From assembly GCA_030824115.1 (NCBI GenBank), contig JAVBYI010000004.1, positions 62,001-126,000 of the forward strand: a stretch of DNA of 64,000 bases, given 5' to 3'. The DNA comes from Rhodocyclaceae bacterium. GTDB lineage: Bacteria > Pseudomonadota > Gammaproteobacteria > Burkholderiales > Rhodocyclaceae. A model generated the notes under the pieces. That model did not search any database and was not told the origin of the DNA. It saw only the letters and a program-made list of their open reading frames with translations. The position numbers were made by a program, and so were the translations under genes. The stretch's first letter is position 1; every line of letters begins with the position of its first letter. Shown piece after piece: positions 27,451-37,290 of the stretch.

Positions 27451-29364
27451 ATGACGCCAGCCCCCAACTTTCTCCCCGGCAAATATGTACGCTGGAAAAA
27501 CCAGCGGATGATCGTAGTCGATTGTCAGGACATGGACACGGTGATTCTCCAGACACCCGGTAAGAAGAAGCTCCAGCGTGCACTGGTTGCCGAACTCTTG
27601 CCTGACGTGAAAACCATCGCCGAAGCCTTCAAGCCGCCTGATCTGATCAAGATTCCCGAGAAAGCCTGGCAGATGGCACTGGATCAACTCAAGGCGTTAG
27701 AGCCGCTGCTCGCGATGGATCCGACGAAGCGCACGCTGGCCGACGTCAAAAAGGTCGCTGACGCGCAGGGCAAGCATCCAGCTACGATCTATCGATGGCT
27801 GGACGAGTACGGCCGCACTAAGCGGGTATCGATATTCCTTCGCAAGGTGCGATCCGACCAGGGTACGACCCGGATACCGGATAAGCTTGAGGAGATCATC
27901 GAGAATGCGATCAAGGACAAGTATCTCACCGCTGAGAAGCCGGACATTGCTGCGGTGATCGAGGAGGTCGCGCTTAAATGCCGCGATGACAATATTAAGC
28001 CGCCCCACGACAACACGGTGCGTCGCCGCATTTCGATAGTGTCGGACAAGACTAAGTTGGAGAAGCGTGAAGGACGAGACGCTGCCGAGCAGAAGTACGA
28101 GCCGAAGCTTGGACATTTTCCTGGCGCGGACTTTCCGCTGGCGGTGGCGCAGATCGATCACACGCCGATGGACATCATTGTGGTGGACGAAGAGGATCGC
28201 CAGCCGATCAATCGCCCTTACCTGACCATTGTCATTGACGTTTATAGCCGAATGATTCTCGGCTTCGCCCTCTATCTGGAGAGTCCGAGCGCATTCACCT
28301 CCGGCTTAGCCATCGCGCACGCAATCCTGCCCAAGGACGACTGGTTACATGAAATGAAGGTGGCCGCCGACTGGCCGTGCTGGGGCAAGTTCCGGAAGTT
28401 GCATTGCGACAATGCCAAGGAATTTCGCGGCACAGTTATCGGTCGAGCCTGCGAGGAGCACAACATCACGGTTGAACATCGGCCCAAGGGAAGGCCCCGT
28501 TATGGCGGGCACGTTGAGCGCGGATTTCGCACGTTCATGAAGCGCACCCAGCGCCTAAAAGGGACAACATTTTCCAATACGCAGCAGAAGCTCAAATACG
28601 ACTCGTCCGGCCGGGCCATCATGACGCGCGCCGAGTTGGAGCGTTGGTTCACGATCTACATAGCGAAGCATTACCACAACAAATATCACCGTGGCATCAA
28701 GGACACGCCGTTGGCTCGCTACAAGGCCGGAATCCTCGGCATAAACGGGCAGATGGGCATCGGCCTGCCTGATCCTATCCGCAATCCGCAGCGCTTCATG
28801 CTCGACTTCATGCCATTCGAGGAGCGAACGGTCCAAGACTATGGCATCCTCCTTAACCACGTCTTTTACTACGACGATGCACTGCGCCACTGGATTCGTT
28901 CGAAGGACGCGAATGATCCGACCAAGCCGCGTAAGTTCACCGTGCGGTACGTTCCGCGGAACATGCAGGAGATTTACTTCCTCGACCCAGACAGCGGGGA
29001 GTACATCACGATCCCCTACCGGGACCGCTCACGTCCACCGGTAAGCTACTGGGAGATCAAGGCCGCTGAGGATCGGCTGAAAGAGAAAGGCTACGCAAAT
29101 GTGAACGAGGATCTGCTTTTCGAGTCGATCCTCGAGATGCGGGAGATCGAGGAAGAGTCAGAGCGCCTGACGAAGAAGGCAAGGCGGACGCGGGAGAAGC
29201 GCAATCATCAGCCGGCCATGCCGGTTAAGGTTGGATCCCCGTCGCCCCAGCCCGCCGTAGGCGCGCCGCCTGATGTCGTAGCCGAAGCCCTGGACGACGC
29301 TTCGCCGGATAAAAAGACTGAAGTGCTGATCGAGGCCTTCGATGGCATCGTGGAGCCTGACTGA
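27451..29364 (+). CDS. tnsB: TnsB-like DDE transposase subunit
   Basis: A 637-residue rve-fold transposase that cuts and joins the 3' ends of the element. The DDE residues are D236 (QIDHTPMD), D320 (LHCDNAKEF) and E356 (GGHVERGF), with normal spacing. N-terminal helix-turn-helix domains (about residues 85-210, including HPATIYRWLDEYG) bind the end repeats. The Mu-transposase C-terminal beta-barrel lies around residues 440-540 (YYDDALRHWI, VRYVPRNMQEIYFLDPD). The C-terminal charged tail should contact TnsC. It sits between tnsA and tnsC, ending one base before the tnsC start codon. Everything needed for activity appears intact. Confidence 0.95.
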   Translation: MTPAPNFLPGKYVRWKNQRMIVVDCQDMDTVILQTPGKKKLQRALVAELLPDVKTIAEAFKPPDLIKIPEKAWQMALDQLKALEPLLAMDPTKRTLADVKKVADAQGKHPATIYRWLDEYGRTKRVSIFLRKVRSDQGTTRIPDKLEEIIENAIKDKYLTAEKPDIAAVIEEVALKCRDDNIKPPHDNTVRRRISIVSDKTKLEKREGRDAAEQKYEPKLGHFPGADFPLAVAQIDHTPMDIIVVDEEDRQPINRPYLTIVIDVYSRMILGFALYLESPSAFTSGLAIAHAILPKDDWLHEMKVAADWPCWGKFRKLHCDNAKEFRGTVIGRACEEHNITVEHRPKGRPRYGGHVERGFRTFMKRTQRLKGTTFSNTQQKLKYDSSGRAIMTRAELERWFTIYIAKHYHNKYHRGIKDTPLARYKAGILGINGQMGIGLPDPIRNPQRFMLDFMPFEERTVQDYGILLNHVFYYDDALRHWIRSKDANDPTKPRKFTVRYVPRNMQEIYFLDPDSGEYITIPYRDRSRPPVSYWEIKAAEDRLKEKGYANVNEDLLFESILEMREIEEESERLTKKARRTREKRNHQPAMPVKVGSPSPQPAVGAPPDVVAEALDDASPDKKTEVLIEAFDGIVEPD

Positions 29365-29365
29365 C

Positions 29366-30253
29366 ATGAACGATCACCTATCTCCCAAGACGAGGGCGAT
29401 GCTGGAGCGCCCCCTCGACGAGCGGGTAGCATATATCAAGAAAGACAGCTGGATTCCGTATCCGTGCGGTAACGGAATCCTCCGGCAACTTGAGGATTTG
29501 CTGCGTCATCCGAAGTGCGAACGCATGCCGAACCTGGCAATCTCGGCACGGACGAACAACGGTAAGACGCGTCTGTTGCGGCATTTCATGTCGCTGCATA
29601 AGTCGGGTGACAACCCCGAGGGCAGTGCCATCATAGTGCCGGTGCTCTACCTGCAGTGTCCAGGGGTGCCGGACGAGGCCCGACTCTATGACGCGATCTT
29701 ATCGAAGCTGTGCAAGAAATTCAGGCCGAGCGCATCGGCCCGGGAAAAGCTGCCGATGGTTATCGACGTCCTTCGGGAAATCAATCTGCAGCTATTGGTT
29801 ATCGACGAGGTCAACTACATGGAATCCGGCAGAGTCGGTAGCCAAAAGACGTTCCTCAACGCACTACGCTATCTCGGTGGAGAGTTGCAGATATCGGTTG
29901 TCACAGCCGGCACGGAGGAAATGATGCGAGTGATTCGCTCGGTGCCGGCGGTCGAGAACCGTTTTGTTCCCGCCTTTCTCCCGCTATGGGAGTGCGATAA
30001 GGACTATCGCAAGCTTTTGGCCTCGTTCGAGACGTTGATACCGCTTGAGCATCCGTCTGGTCTGGCCGGTGAGATGCTATCCACGCTGATCCATGCCCGT
30101 GCCGGCGGAACGATCGGGGAACTCAAGATGCTGCTAGCCGCTGCAGCCGAGTATGCAATACGCAACAATCTAGGCAAAATCACCAAGGCAGCCATCGATG
30201 CATGCGGATACGTTTCGCCGTCGAAGCGGAGAAATCAGCGCGTCCCAGTTTGA
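29366..30253 (+). CDS. tnsC: TnsC/TniB-like AAA+ transposition regulator
   Basis: A 295-residue ATPase that bridges the target selector and the transposase. The Walker A motif is SARTNNGKTRLL (K67), and the Walker B motif is LLVIDEVNYM near residue 147. Sensor and arginine regions follow (SVVTAGTEEMMRVIRS, VENRFVPAFLPLW). It matches the compact TniB class rather than the longer 555-residue Tn7 TnsC. I used the ATG at 29366, directly after the tnsB stop. The 3' end overlaps tniQ by 56 bases, suggesting translational coupling. In this family TnsC filaments recruit TnsAB to a TniQ-marked site. Confidence 0.94.
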   Translation: MNDHLSPKTRAMLERPLDERVAYIKKDSWIPYPCGNGILRQLEDLLRHPKCERMPNLAISARTNNGKTRLLRHFMSLHKSGDNPEGSAIIVPVLYLQCPGVPDEARLYDAILSKLCKKFRPSASAREKLPMVIDVLREINLQLLVIDEVNYMESGRVGSQKTFLNALRYLGGELQISVVTAGTEEMMRVIRSVPAVENRFVPAFLPLWECDKDYRKLLASFETLIPLEHPSGLAGEMLSTLIHARAGGTIGELKMLLAAAAEYAIRNNLGKITKAAIDACGYVSPSKRRNQRVPV

Positions 30254-31805
30254 CGGGCCGCCAGGCCTGTCGGGGAACCTCTGGCCGGTACATCCTCACC
30301 GGCTGGATGATGAGCTATTGAGCTTCTGGATCGTCCGCACCGCGCACGCTAATCGGATCAAGCTGCAGACCTTCACGACCTTGGGGTTTGGGCGCGCGGC
30401 GACGTTGTGGAACAGGGATGTCGACCGGTCAGCCAGTGACGCCCTTCTCCGCGCGCTGAGCGCCCAGACGGGTTCAAGCGTGGAGAATTTGCGCGGAGGG
30501 ATGTTGTCCGCGTACGAAGGCACGCTGTATGAGCGGCACAACGCTAATGGAAACACCAACTGGATCCTGCCGCTGGGGATCTACCATCGGATGCGCAGGA
30601 GCTTCGGTGTGCAGTTCTGTCCCTTGTGCTTGTTCTTCGACTCGACACCATATTTCCGGCGTAGTTGGCGGTTGTCCTTTTCCACGATGTGCGACTCCCA
30701 CGGTACGATGCTGCATGACCGCTGCCCGGCCTGTACCTCGCCAGTGATCTATTTCCGCAACGATCTCGGCAAGCGTAGCGATTACCACATCGGGGAACAC
30801 GTCTCGTGCTGGAAGTGCGGCTTCGATCTGCGACGGGCTGCAGCGTACGAGCCGTCTGGCCCAGATGGCAAAACGGTTATGGCGCTTCGTTCGCTAGTGG
30901 CATTCCACGATCTCGGCTGGTGGTTTCAAGGCGGTACTGATATCCCTTACGGACACCTGTACTTCGATGGGCTACATCACCTGTTGACGTTTCTGTCATC
31001 GGCGCGCGGGCGTTGCCTGCTGGAGTTCGTCGAGCGAGAAACAGGTTGGCGCGCGGCGGTTGGCGAGCAAGCCGGCCGAATACCCTTCGATCTTCGACCA
31101 GTTGGCGTCAGGCATGAGCTACTGGTCGCAGCACTATGGTTACTCGATGACTGGCCAAGTCGATTTGTGGGCGCGGCGAAATCCGTAGGTCTGGCGCAAT
31201 CACATATTCTGCGTAACGAGCATCTGCCATTCTGGTTCGAGTCAGAGATACGGCTCAATCTGGGCGCAGGCTTTGGCACGCCTACGGCCGAGGAAGCAAA
31301 GCAAGCCGCAGCATTCCTGATTAGGAGTGGCGGCGTGGTCTCCGGCGCAACCGTGGGCTGGCTGATCGGGAGTCGTGACGCCGAGTCGGTCAAATTCTAT
31401 GCAAAGACAAAACCGGGGCCCATGAGCGACACGAAATTCCGGTGGATGATCGACAGGCTTGATGCTGAGATTGCGGTGTTTCGGCCGCGCAGTCGGATGC
31501 GACTTGTTCTGCAGCGGGACAAGACGGTCTTGCGGTTGCTCCGGATCACAGGATGGACAGCTAGGAAGGCACTGGGGCTGACCGTTGGCGATGCGGTTCA
31601 GTTGGTGTCGACGCCGAAGGGTGTGAGGAACTTTCCAGGTGAGGTCGCGGGATTGTTGCTCACCTATCTGCGCGACACGCGGCGGTACATGGTCGGGAGT
31701 GATAGTGGGGATGCGCTGTTCATTGGATGGCGGCGCGGGGGAATCGGTGAAAAGGATTGGGCATTGCGGGTAGCGCGCGTCAAGTCTTCGGAGAGTCGTC
31801 CGTGA
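30198..31805 (+). CDS. tniQ: TniQ/TnsD-like target-site selector
   Basis: A 535-residue TniQ-family protein, the size of TnsD-type DNA-binding selectors. The TniQ N-terminal motif PHRLDDELLSFWIVRTAHANRIK begins near residue 30. The zinc-binding region follows: FCPLCLF near residue 140, TMCDSHG, DRCPACTSP and SCWKCGFDL near residue 208. The C-terminal half is probably the sequence-specific DNA-binding part (helices such as VSGATVGWLIGS). Because the element sits in comM, this protein is the likely reader of the comM site. The ATG at 30198 lies inside tnsC. A later TTG near 30251 cannot be excluded, as the first 20 residues look unlike TniQ. Confidence 0.92.
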   Translation: MHADTFRRRSGEISASQFDGPPGLSGNLWPVHPHRLDDELLSFWIVRTAHANRIKLQTFTTLGFGRAATLWNRDVDRSASDALLRALSAQTGSSVENLRGGMLSAYEGTLYERHNANGNTNWILPLGIYHRMRRSFGVQFCPLCLFFDSTPYFRRSWRLSFSTMCDSHGTMLHDRCPACTSPVIYFRNDLGKRSDYHIGEHVSCWKCGFDLRRAAAYEPSGPDGKTVMALRSLVAFHDLGWWFQGGTDIPYGHLYFDGLHHLLTFLSSARGRCLLEFVERETGWRAAVGEQAGRIPFDLRPVGVRHELLVAALWLLDDWPSRFVGAAKSVGLAQSHILRNEHLPFWFESEIRLNLGAGFGTPTAEEAKQAAAFLIRSGGVVSGATVGWLIGSRDAESVKFYAKTKPGPMSDTKFRWMIDRLDAEIAVFRPRSRMRLVLQRDKTVLRLLRITGWTARKALGLTVGDAVQLVSTPKGVRNFPGEVAGLLLTYLRDTRRYMVGSDSGDALFIGWRRGGIGEKDWALRVARVKSSESRP

Positions 31806-31988
31806 CTACCTTGCCCATCCGATGAGAGACCTAGCCCATCTCCATGCTGCATAGATCCTCCTGCAGCTCGTCCGCCGAGGTAGGTCAATGACTACTTGTA
31901 CTGCTGGATCCGACCCGAAGTGGAGGTCGCTAGCTCTGAAAAACACCGGAATTATGTAGCAACTGCACACGTGCACTAAATCAATAAT
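31806..31988. other. Convergent gap between tniQ and jetD
   Basis: Holds no gene. The short palindrome GCACACGTGC near 31967 is the only symmetrical feature noticed. Confidence 0.4.
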
Positions 31989-33227
31989 CTATACGTTGTT
32001 TGCCAATGTGGTCACTACTGACGCATATTGAGTGTCGGTGCAAATAATCCCCTCTTGTTCGATGGCATAAGGAAAATCTACGATTTGCCTGGCCTCATAC
32101 GCCCAACCCCAGTGGTCGCAAAGTTCAACAATCCGGGAAACCTCATCTTTTGACAGCTTCTTCCGAACAGCTGGAGTTCCATTGCCGACCGGTGCCGCCA
32201 TGGCGTGCAAGTGCAGCCTTCTTGACAGATTTTTGCAGCAGGTAGCCACGTGGCCCGCAATCCGGAAGCCACCAAGATCGATGTCCCCCCAGTGCAAGAG
32301 TGGAGTTGCAGATTCCAGAGAGTTCAACAGAAGCCCATACAAGCGTTTCCACGAAGGGCTGGGCATGCCGCCTGTGTAGAGCACAATCGCATTAGCATCT
32401 GGTGGCATGGTTGTTACGAATTCATGGAAGCTTTGTAGGTTCTCGATGGTCAGCACGAACGAAGGTCGGGCGCGGGGCAGAAATGCTGAAACCGATAGTG
32501 GCGGTAGCCCCAAGTACGGGCGGGGCATATGCACCGTCATGCCATCGATGACGGTATCAATGGCACCGGAGAGCAAAACTGTTTGTGGATACTTGATCAG
32601 GCCAAGCTCCGAGAAAACTTCGTCCTGTTCCCGGACTGGCGTGGAAAGATCAGATTGCAGTACGGCATCGATCAAGGACGAGAGCTTCTCAATACGCTTG
32701 GTGTCGTCTAATCGGTGAGCGCTCAAGCGACGAACCGGTATCTCAAGCTCTCCTGATTGCCGGCAGAGGTCGACGATCGAAATCGCATCCAGCCAGTCTG
32801 TTGTGTTCCCGGGACGGGTGCCACGAGCCTGAACGCCCCGCCGCCAGCATTCCATAACGTCGCCCAGAATGTGGTGGGTGCCGCAGTGATCGGCAAATTC
32901 CGCCATTGCATTAGCGATCACTTCCCATCGCGGTACTACGCCAAGATGTCGCGCCAGCAACACCATGTCGGTGAGTACAACGCGATCGATGCAGGTTTTG
33001 TCGCCGGCTCGCAGATCCCAGTCGATCCTGACTGCACCGCCCCGTTCTGCCAGCATCAGGGCGGCATTGCATTGAGCTTTCTCAGCGTGCGTTTCCGTGG
33101 CCAGGTAGTCCGGAAACGACGCTCGCGAAAAGCACAGGGAAATAGTGCGATCAGCCGCTTCCCGGCCGACGGCGTTTTCTGCCGCGGACAGCAGTTTTTC
33201 TAATGCTCTCCTAGCTAATTCGCTCAT
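31989..33227 (-). CDS. jetD: Wadjet protein JetD (Toprim-domain nuclease subunit)
   Basis: A 412-residue JetD. In Wadjet the JetD dimer is the topoisomerase VI-like nuclease that cleaves small closed-circular DNA after the SMC motor extrudes it. The N-terminal DUF3322-type domain spans about residues 1-190. The C-terminal DUF2220/Toprim domain has VLTIENLQSFHEF, with the Toprim glutamate, near residue 252. LLHWGDIDLGGFRIAG near residue 312 carries the DxD-type metal aspartates. These residues look intact. The start overlaps the jetC stop by ATGA. JetD is the last gene of the operon and faces tniQ convergently. Confidence 0.92.
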   Translation of the reverse strand: MSELARRALEKLLSAAENAVGREAADRTISLCFSRASFPDYLATETHAEKAQCNAALMLAERGGAVRIDWDLRAGDKTCIDRVVLTDMVLLARHLGVVPRWEVIANAMAEFADHCGTHHILGDVMECWRRGVQARGTRPGNTTDWLDAISIVDLCRQSGELEIPVRRLSAHRLDDTKRIEKLSSLIDAVLQSDLSTPVREQDEVFSELGLIKYPQTVLLSGAIDTVIDGMTVHMPRPYLGLPPLSVSAFLPRARPSFVLTIENLQSFHEFVTTMPPDANAIVLYTGGMPSPSWKRLYGLLLNSLESATPLLHWGDIDLGGFRIAGHVATCCKNLSRRLHLHAMAAPVGNGTPAVRKKLSKDEVSRIVELCDHWGWAYEARQIVDFPYAIEQEGIICTDTQYASVVTTLANNV

Positions 33228-36200
33228 GGCATCGATAGCGACAACTGGGCCACGGCCCGCTCTACGAGTTCAGGATTACGCTCTGGCATATCGCTCAGCA
33301 TGGCCAGCCGCGCCGGCTCTTTAACGACGGTGTAATCGGCAAAGACGTCTGTACCATTATTTGGCCGGATGAGCTCGTAATAGGTTTCCATCAGCGGCAG
33401 CAGCTTCCCGAGGTCCGTGTCCGGCCCCGCCATGATTACCTGTAGCCCGAGGCTGTTCAGAAATTCCATAGTGGCGAAGCTGTTCTGCGCATCGATTCCA
33501 TAAAATGCCTCGTCGAGAATCATGATGCCAACGCCCTGGTGGTTTGCAGGATCCTTGATCCGGTACGCATTCGCTAGCGCCGCACCAGCGATAACGTAGA
33601 AAGGCACGCGGTGCTCGCCGTTTGAGGCAACCCCCATCCGGTTACTCAGACGATCGACCTCCTTGCCATCGACCATTATCTTCAGATCAAAATTGTAGAA
33701 GAGTCGGTAATCCTCAAAGGGGTTGTTGTTCTTGTCCTGGCCGCTCTGGCAGTTATCGAGCAGCAGGGACACTTTCTCTTGCACCTCAGAGTTTGCGAAC
33801 AACGAGCCTGTCTGGAAATCAAGGGTCTGATCCGTGATTACATTAAGGAGGGCTTCGTGTGTAGGGGACGGGGTATGCACGAATTCGTATTTTTCGCCGC
33901 CGGTAAAGGCTGGGCAGGTAGTGAGAATGCGATTCAAGTCGTTAATGCTCTTTTTCACCTGGGCGCAGGCCTCGCGAATCTTGAACTTCACGTCAGCCTG
34001 GAAGGCGGCCTCGGCCGCTGCCCGCGCGTCAGCGGCCTCCTTCTCATACTGGCCGAGGGTTGAGGCCTGCAGCAACTCGATCCGGCTTACGACCCAGGTC
34101 GCTGCTTTCCGCCAGTCGCTTCGCTCCTCCTGAAGTACCATGGAGCGCGCATTCACGAAATTGGTGAATTCGACGGTGGCTTCGGCTTCAGCGCCCGAAA
34201 TGCGCCTCTCCGCCCCCCGGATCTGCGAATCCAATAGCGTCATCACTTCGGTGGGGCCGGTTTGTGGATTTTTGACGATGACATCAGAGCAGCGGCTATA
34301 TAGTTTGATGAAAGCATCATGGTCGTAATCAACCCGCTCCTGAATGTCATCGAGAAGTGCCTTGTTATCGTCGAGCAATTTCTGGGTGGCCTCGCGTCGC
34401 TGAAGGAGATCCGCATGCTTCTGGCGATCGCCTCCTAGAGCGGGTAGTAGGTTCCCAATTTCCGACTCGGCCCCATCGAGTTCCTCTTTTGCCCTGTCCA
34501 TCCGATCCTTCAGGGCCGTCAGGTGCGCCGATACGCCTTCTACCTGCACAGGCTTGGTGGCATCCGCTTCCGCCTGGCCTGCTTCGTAGTCGGCCAGGGC
34601 GTCAGAGAACCGTTTCAGGGAAACGTCACGCACGGTGGCGCGAAGCTGCTCATCCGCCGCCTTGAGTAGATTTAGCTGCTGTTGAGCCGTGGACCTAGTG
34701 TCGTTTGCCTTGATGAAGTCTGCCTGCAGCCCAGACTTGTCCTCGGTGGATAGCTTGCGCCCAAGCATGCATTCCGCTTCCGGAATCAGGCGGATACCTT
34801 TGGTGCCTCCGTTGGCGCTCAGCATGCCGTCTCGGGTTAGCGAACGGGGGTAGTGCTCAAGATCAGCCTCAGTCTCCGCCTGTCGAAGGTTGCCAAGCAA
34901 CTGGCGCACATAGGCTAGCGCTACCGGGTGGGTGCCGTCGATTAGTGCGGCGACGCTCTCGGACTTCGGCGTTTTACCTATCCAGTCTGAGACATGCGAA
35001 GGCACCACCACCGTAACCTCCCGGATGTTCTCTTTACGCATAATGCGCATGGCGTCCTGCTCCCGCCCCGGGGTCACGACAATGGAAAAACGATTCCGCT
35101 TCAGGAACGATTCGATGGCGCACCGCCAGTCCGGCTCCGTCACCGACACCAGGCTTCCTACAGGCTGCGTGTCAATGCCCGCTCGCTCGAACGCCAGCAT
35201 GGCCGTCGCAGCGGCATCGTCGGATACATGAAAACCACGCTGGCTAGCCGAGATTTTTCCGGTGATGGAGTTGACGGTGGCTTTCGCTTCGGCGACTCGG
35301 ACCGCTTGCTCCGCGATCTGTCTGCTCAATTTCCCGGCGGCATTCTCCAGAAGCGAGAGCACATGGCTGACATCAGCCAACTCCGCGGCTTCCCCTCGCA
35401 CGGCGCGGCCATCCCACTGCTGGGCAACATCGGCTACCGCCGTGGCGTCTTCCAGCGATGCCTTCTCCCAGGCGACGTGCAGCGCCGACAATGATCCCCT
35501 GACCGACAGCTGCAGCCGCTCGATTTCCCGAAAAAGAAGCCCCGCCGTCTGCATCTTTGCCGCGTGAATGCTGGCCGCTTGCCCCGACTTCAGGACTTCC
35601 GGATCCATGCTGAACGCCGCCAGCAGTTGTTGATGCGTTTCCTTCAGTTGCGGTAGCCCATTCTGCAGGTTAGCAAGGCGCTCTGCTTGCGTCCCAATGG
35701 TCTTAACTACCTTCTCGATCTCATCGTTGAGGGCGCATAGTTGCGAAGCGTGGTTCTCGTATTGCAACTGCCCTCGGACGGCTTCTGCAGCACACCTGGA
35801 CCGCAGAAGCGAAGCAAGTGTCTTGTAGCGCTTGTCGATGGACTCAAGAGCCACGATCTGCTGCTTTACTTCCACGATCTGGGCCTGCAGCGTGCGCAGC
35901 GTTTGCATATGTCGCAACGTTCCTTGCTTGTCGATCGCCGTAGCTTCGACCAAGTAGCCACGCAAGAAATCTCCGACTGTGCCGACTTGCTTCAGGTTGA
36001 CACTATGACTAAAGGCGCGCAGGAAGGCACGGGTGTTGATATGCAGCCCAGGGTGCTGCAGGTTGTGCATAAGCTCGGCGATATAGGTTTCCGGCTTTGC
36101 TGTAATTGTGCAGGTGCGACCAACGTTTGCCGCTAGCTTGCGGGCCTGCGCTTCGAACACATCCCAAGAAATCGGCCGGCGGGCGTCGTTATCGACGGTT

Positions 36201-36643
36201 TCGAGATGGTGATCGAGCAAAAGGTGAACGCCGGGCAGGACGTAGAGGCCAAGTGGTCGATGATTCTTCTCCGCAATGCGTGAATGGAAGCAGATACCGG
36301 CGCTAACCACATCGGCCGGATTTCTATCGCTCCTGAACACCAGTGTGATGTAGGTAAGCGCCTCATCCCGCTTGCGGCTGATGACCGTCTTGTCGCCGTG
36401 TCCGGAACGGATCATTCCAAGGGCGTAGTCGCGCAGTGAGCGGGCATCCTTGTGCACTGACTGGGCGTTGAAATGCAGGTACTGGCCATGTCCGCCAACC
36501 CAGGCTGCCTGAATGGCGTCACCAAGGCTCGTCTTGCCGGCACCGTTGGCACCAATGACACCGAAACCCCGTGGCGATGGATGGAAGGTTTCATAGTCCC
36601 ATAGATAGAACTGCACCAAGTGGACGTCAATCAAGTGTTTCAC
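33224..36643 (-). CDS. jetC: Wadjet protein JetC (SMC/MukB-like ATPase)
   Basis: A 1139-residue SMC-like motor protein. The N-terminal Walker A is GVIGANGAGKTSLGDA near residue 30. Two long coiled coils separated by a hinge region (around residues 480-660) fill the middle. The C-terminal head carries ASNGEHRVPFYVIAGAALA, a signature-like loop, and the Walker B region GIMILDEAFYGID near residue 1050. JetC dimerises with JetA and JetB into a MukBEF-like complex that extrudes DNA loops and detects small circles. The length is usual for type I Wadjet. It overlaps jetB by four bases at its start and jetD by four at its end. Confidence 0.94.
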   Translation of the reverse strand: MKHLIDVHLVQFYLWDYETFHPSPRGFGVIGANGAGKTSLGDAIQAAWVGGHGQYLHFNAQSVHKDARSLRDYALGMIRSGHGDKTVISRKRDEALTYITLVFRSDRNPADVVSAGICFHSRIAEKNHRPLGLYVLPGVHLLLDHHLETVDNDARRPISWDVFEAQARKLAANVGRTCTITAKPETYIAELMHNLQHPGLHINTRAFLRAFSHSVNLKQVGTVGDFLRGYLVEATAIDKQGTLRHMQTLRTLQAQIVEVKQQIVALESIDKRYKTLASLLRSRCAAEAVRGQLQYENHASQLCALNDEIEKVVKTIGTQAERLANLQNGLPQLKETHQQLLAAFSMDPEVLKSGQAASIHAAKMQTAGLLFREIERLQLSVRGSLSALHVAWEKASLEDATAVADVAQQWDGRAVRGEAAELADVSHVLSLLENAAGKLSRQIAEQAVRVAEAKATVNSITGKISASQRGFHVSDDAAATAMLAFERAGIDTQPVGSLVSVTEPDWRCAIESFLKRNRFSIVVTPGREQDAMRIMRKENIREVTVVVPSHVSDWIGKTPKSESVAALIDGTHPVALAYVRQLLGNLRQAETEADLEHYPRSLTRDGMLSANGGTKGIRLIPEAECMLGRKLSTEDKSGLQADFIKANDTRSTAQQQLNLLKAADEQLRATVRDVSLKRFSDALADYEAGQAEADATKPVQVEGVSAHLTALKDRMDRAKEELDGAESEIGNLLPALGGDRQKHADLLQRREATQKLLDDNKALLDDIQERVDYDHDAFIKLYSRCSDVIVKNPQTGPTEVMTLLDSQIRGAERRISGAEAEATVEFTNFVNARSMVLQEERSDWRKAATWVVSRIELLQASTLGQYEKEAADARAAAEAAFQADVKFKIREACAQVKKSINDLNRILTTCPAFTGGEKYEFVHTPSPTHEALLNVITDQTLDFQTGSLFANSEVQEKVSLLLDNCQSGQDKNNNPFEDYRLFYNFDLKIMVDGKEVDRLSNRMGVASNGEHRVPFYVIAGAALANAYRIKDPANHQGVGIMILDEAFYGIDAQNSFATMEFLNSLGLQVIMAGPDTDLGKLLPLMETYYELIRPNNGTDVFADYTVVKEPARLAMLSDMPERNPELVERAVAQLSLSMP

Positions 36644-37290
36644 GGTTGCATCTCCTCATCCTCCTCCACCTCGGTGGAGGTTGTGGCGACTCCGATCAGC
36701 GTTGCCTTCAGATTGGCGCCAAACAGATTGATTGCTTCTTCGTCGAGAACATCGGCAATGCCCGGCAAGATGGCGATTACAAACGGCTGCGGATCTCCCT
36801 CGGGGGCCTTCTCCTCGCGGGCTAGGCCGTGCCGCTGCACTTCGCGCAAGGCATCGCGTAAAGCCGACATCCCCGTGGCCTGCAAATCTCGGCCAGTGAG
36901 TTCCCGGTACAGTTCCTCGAAGTCAGGAATGCTGTAATAGGCGTCACCCATCGACGTCAGGTCGCCAGCATTGGCGCGCACGTGATAAGCCTGCCGCAAG
37001 GCGAGAAGGAAGAGTGTCTGCTGGAGCGTCATGGGCTGATGGCGGGCCACTCTCTGCGTCACCACGCAGTATTCGCGTGCCGCGTTATGGACGAGCTTTA
37101 AGCCCATCAGGTCCAGAGCTTCTGCGAAATGGGACTTGTATTGGGCGATCAGGCGGTATGCGACTGCCTGCTGTGGATTGCGCAGGTAGAGACATTGCTG
37201 GCAGACGATCTGGTACATAGCCCGCCTGAAATCGTCCGGCTTGTAGATGCAGTCCTCAGCTTCGGCGATGACATTCCAGTTACGCGGCAT
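36640..37290 (-). CDS. jetB: Wadjet protein JetB (MukE-like, DUF4194)
   Basis: A 216-residue winged-helix subunit of the DUF4194/MukE-like class. In Wadjet JetB binds the JetA kleisin and regulates the JetC ATPase. The core includes FRRAMYQIVCQQCLYLRN near residue 21, TLQQTLFLLALRQAYHV near residue 88 and FEELYRELTGRDL near residue 125. A predicted wing contains GDPQPFVIAILPGIADVL. The acidic tail ends EVEEDEE. The start overlaps the end of jetA by 11 bases, and the stop overlaps the jetC start by four, so expression is tightly coupled and stoichiometric. Confidence 0.9.
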   Translation of the reverse strand: MPRNWNVIAEAEDCIYKPDDFRRAMYQIVCQQCLYLRNPQQAVAYRLIAQYKSHFAEALDLMGLKLVHNAAREYCVVTQRVARHQPMTLQQTLFLLALRQAYHVRANAGDLTSMGDAYYSIPDFEELYRELTGRDLQATGMSALRDALREVQRHGLAREEKAPEGDPQPFVIAILPGIADVLDEEAINLFGANLKATLIGVATTSTEVEEDEEMQP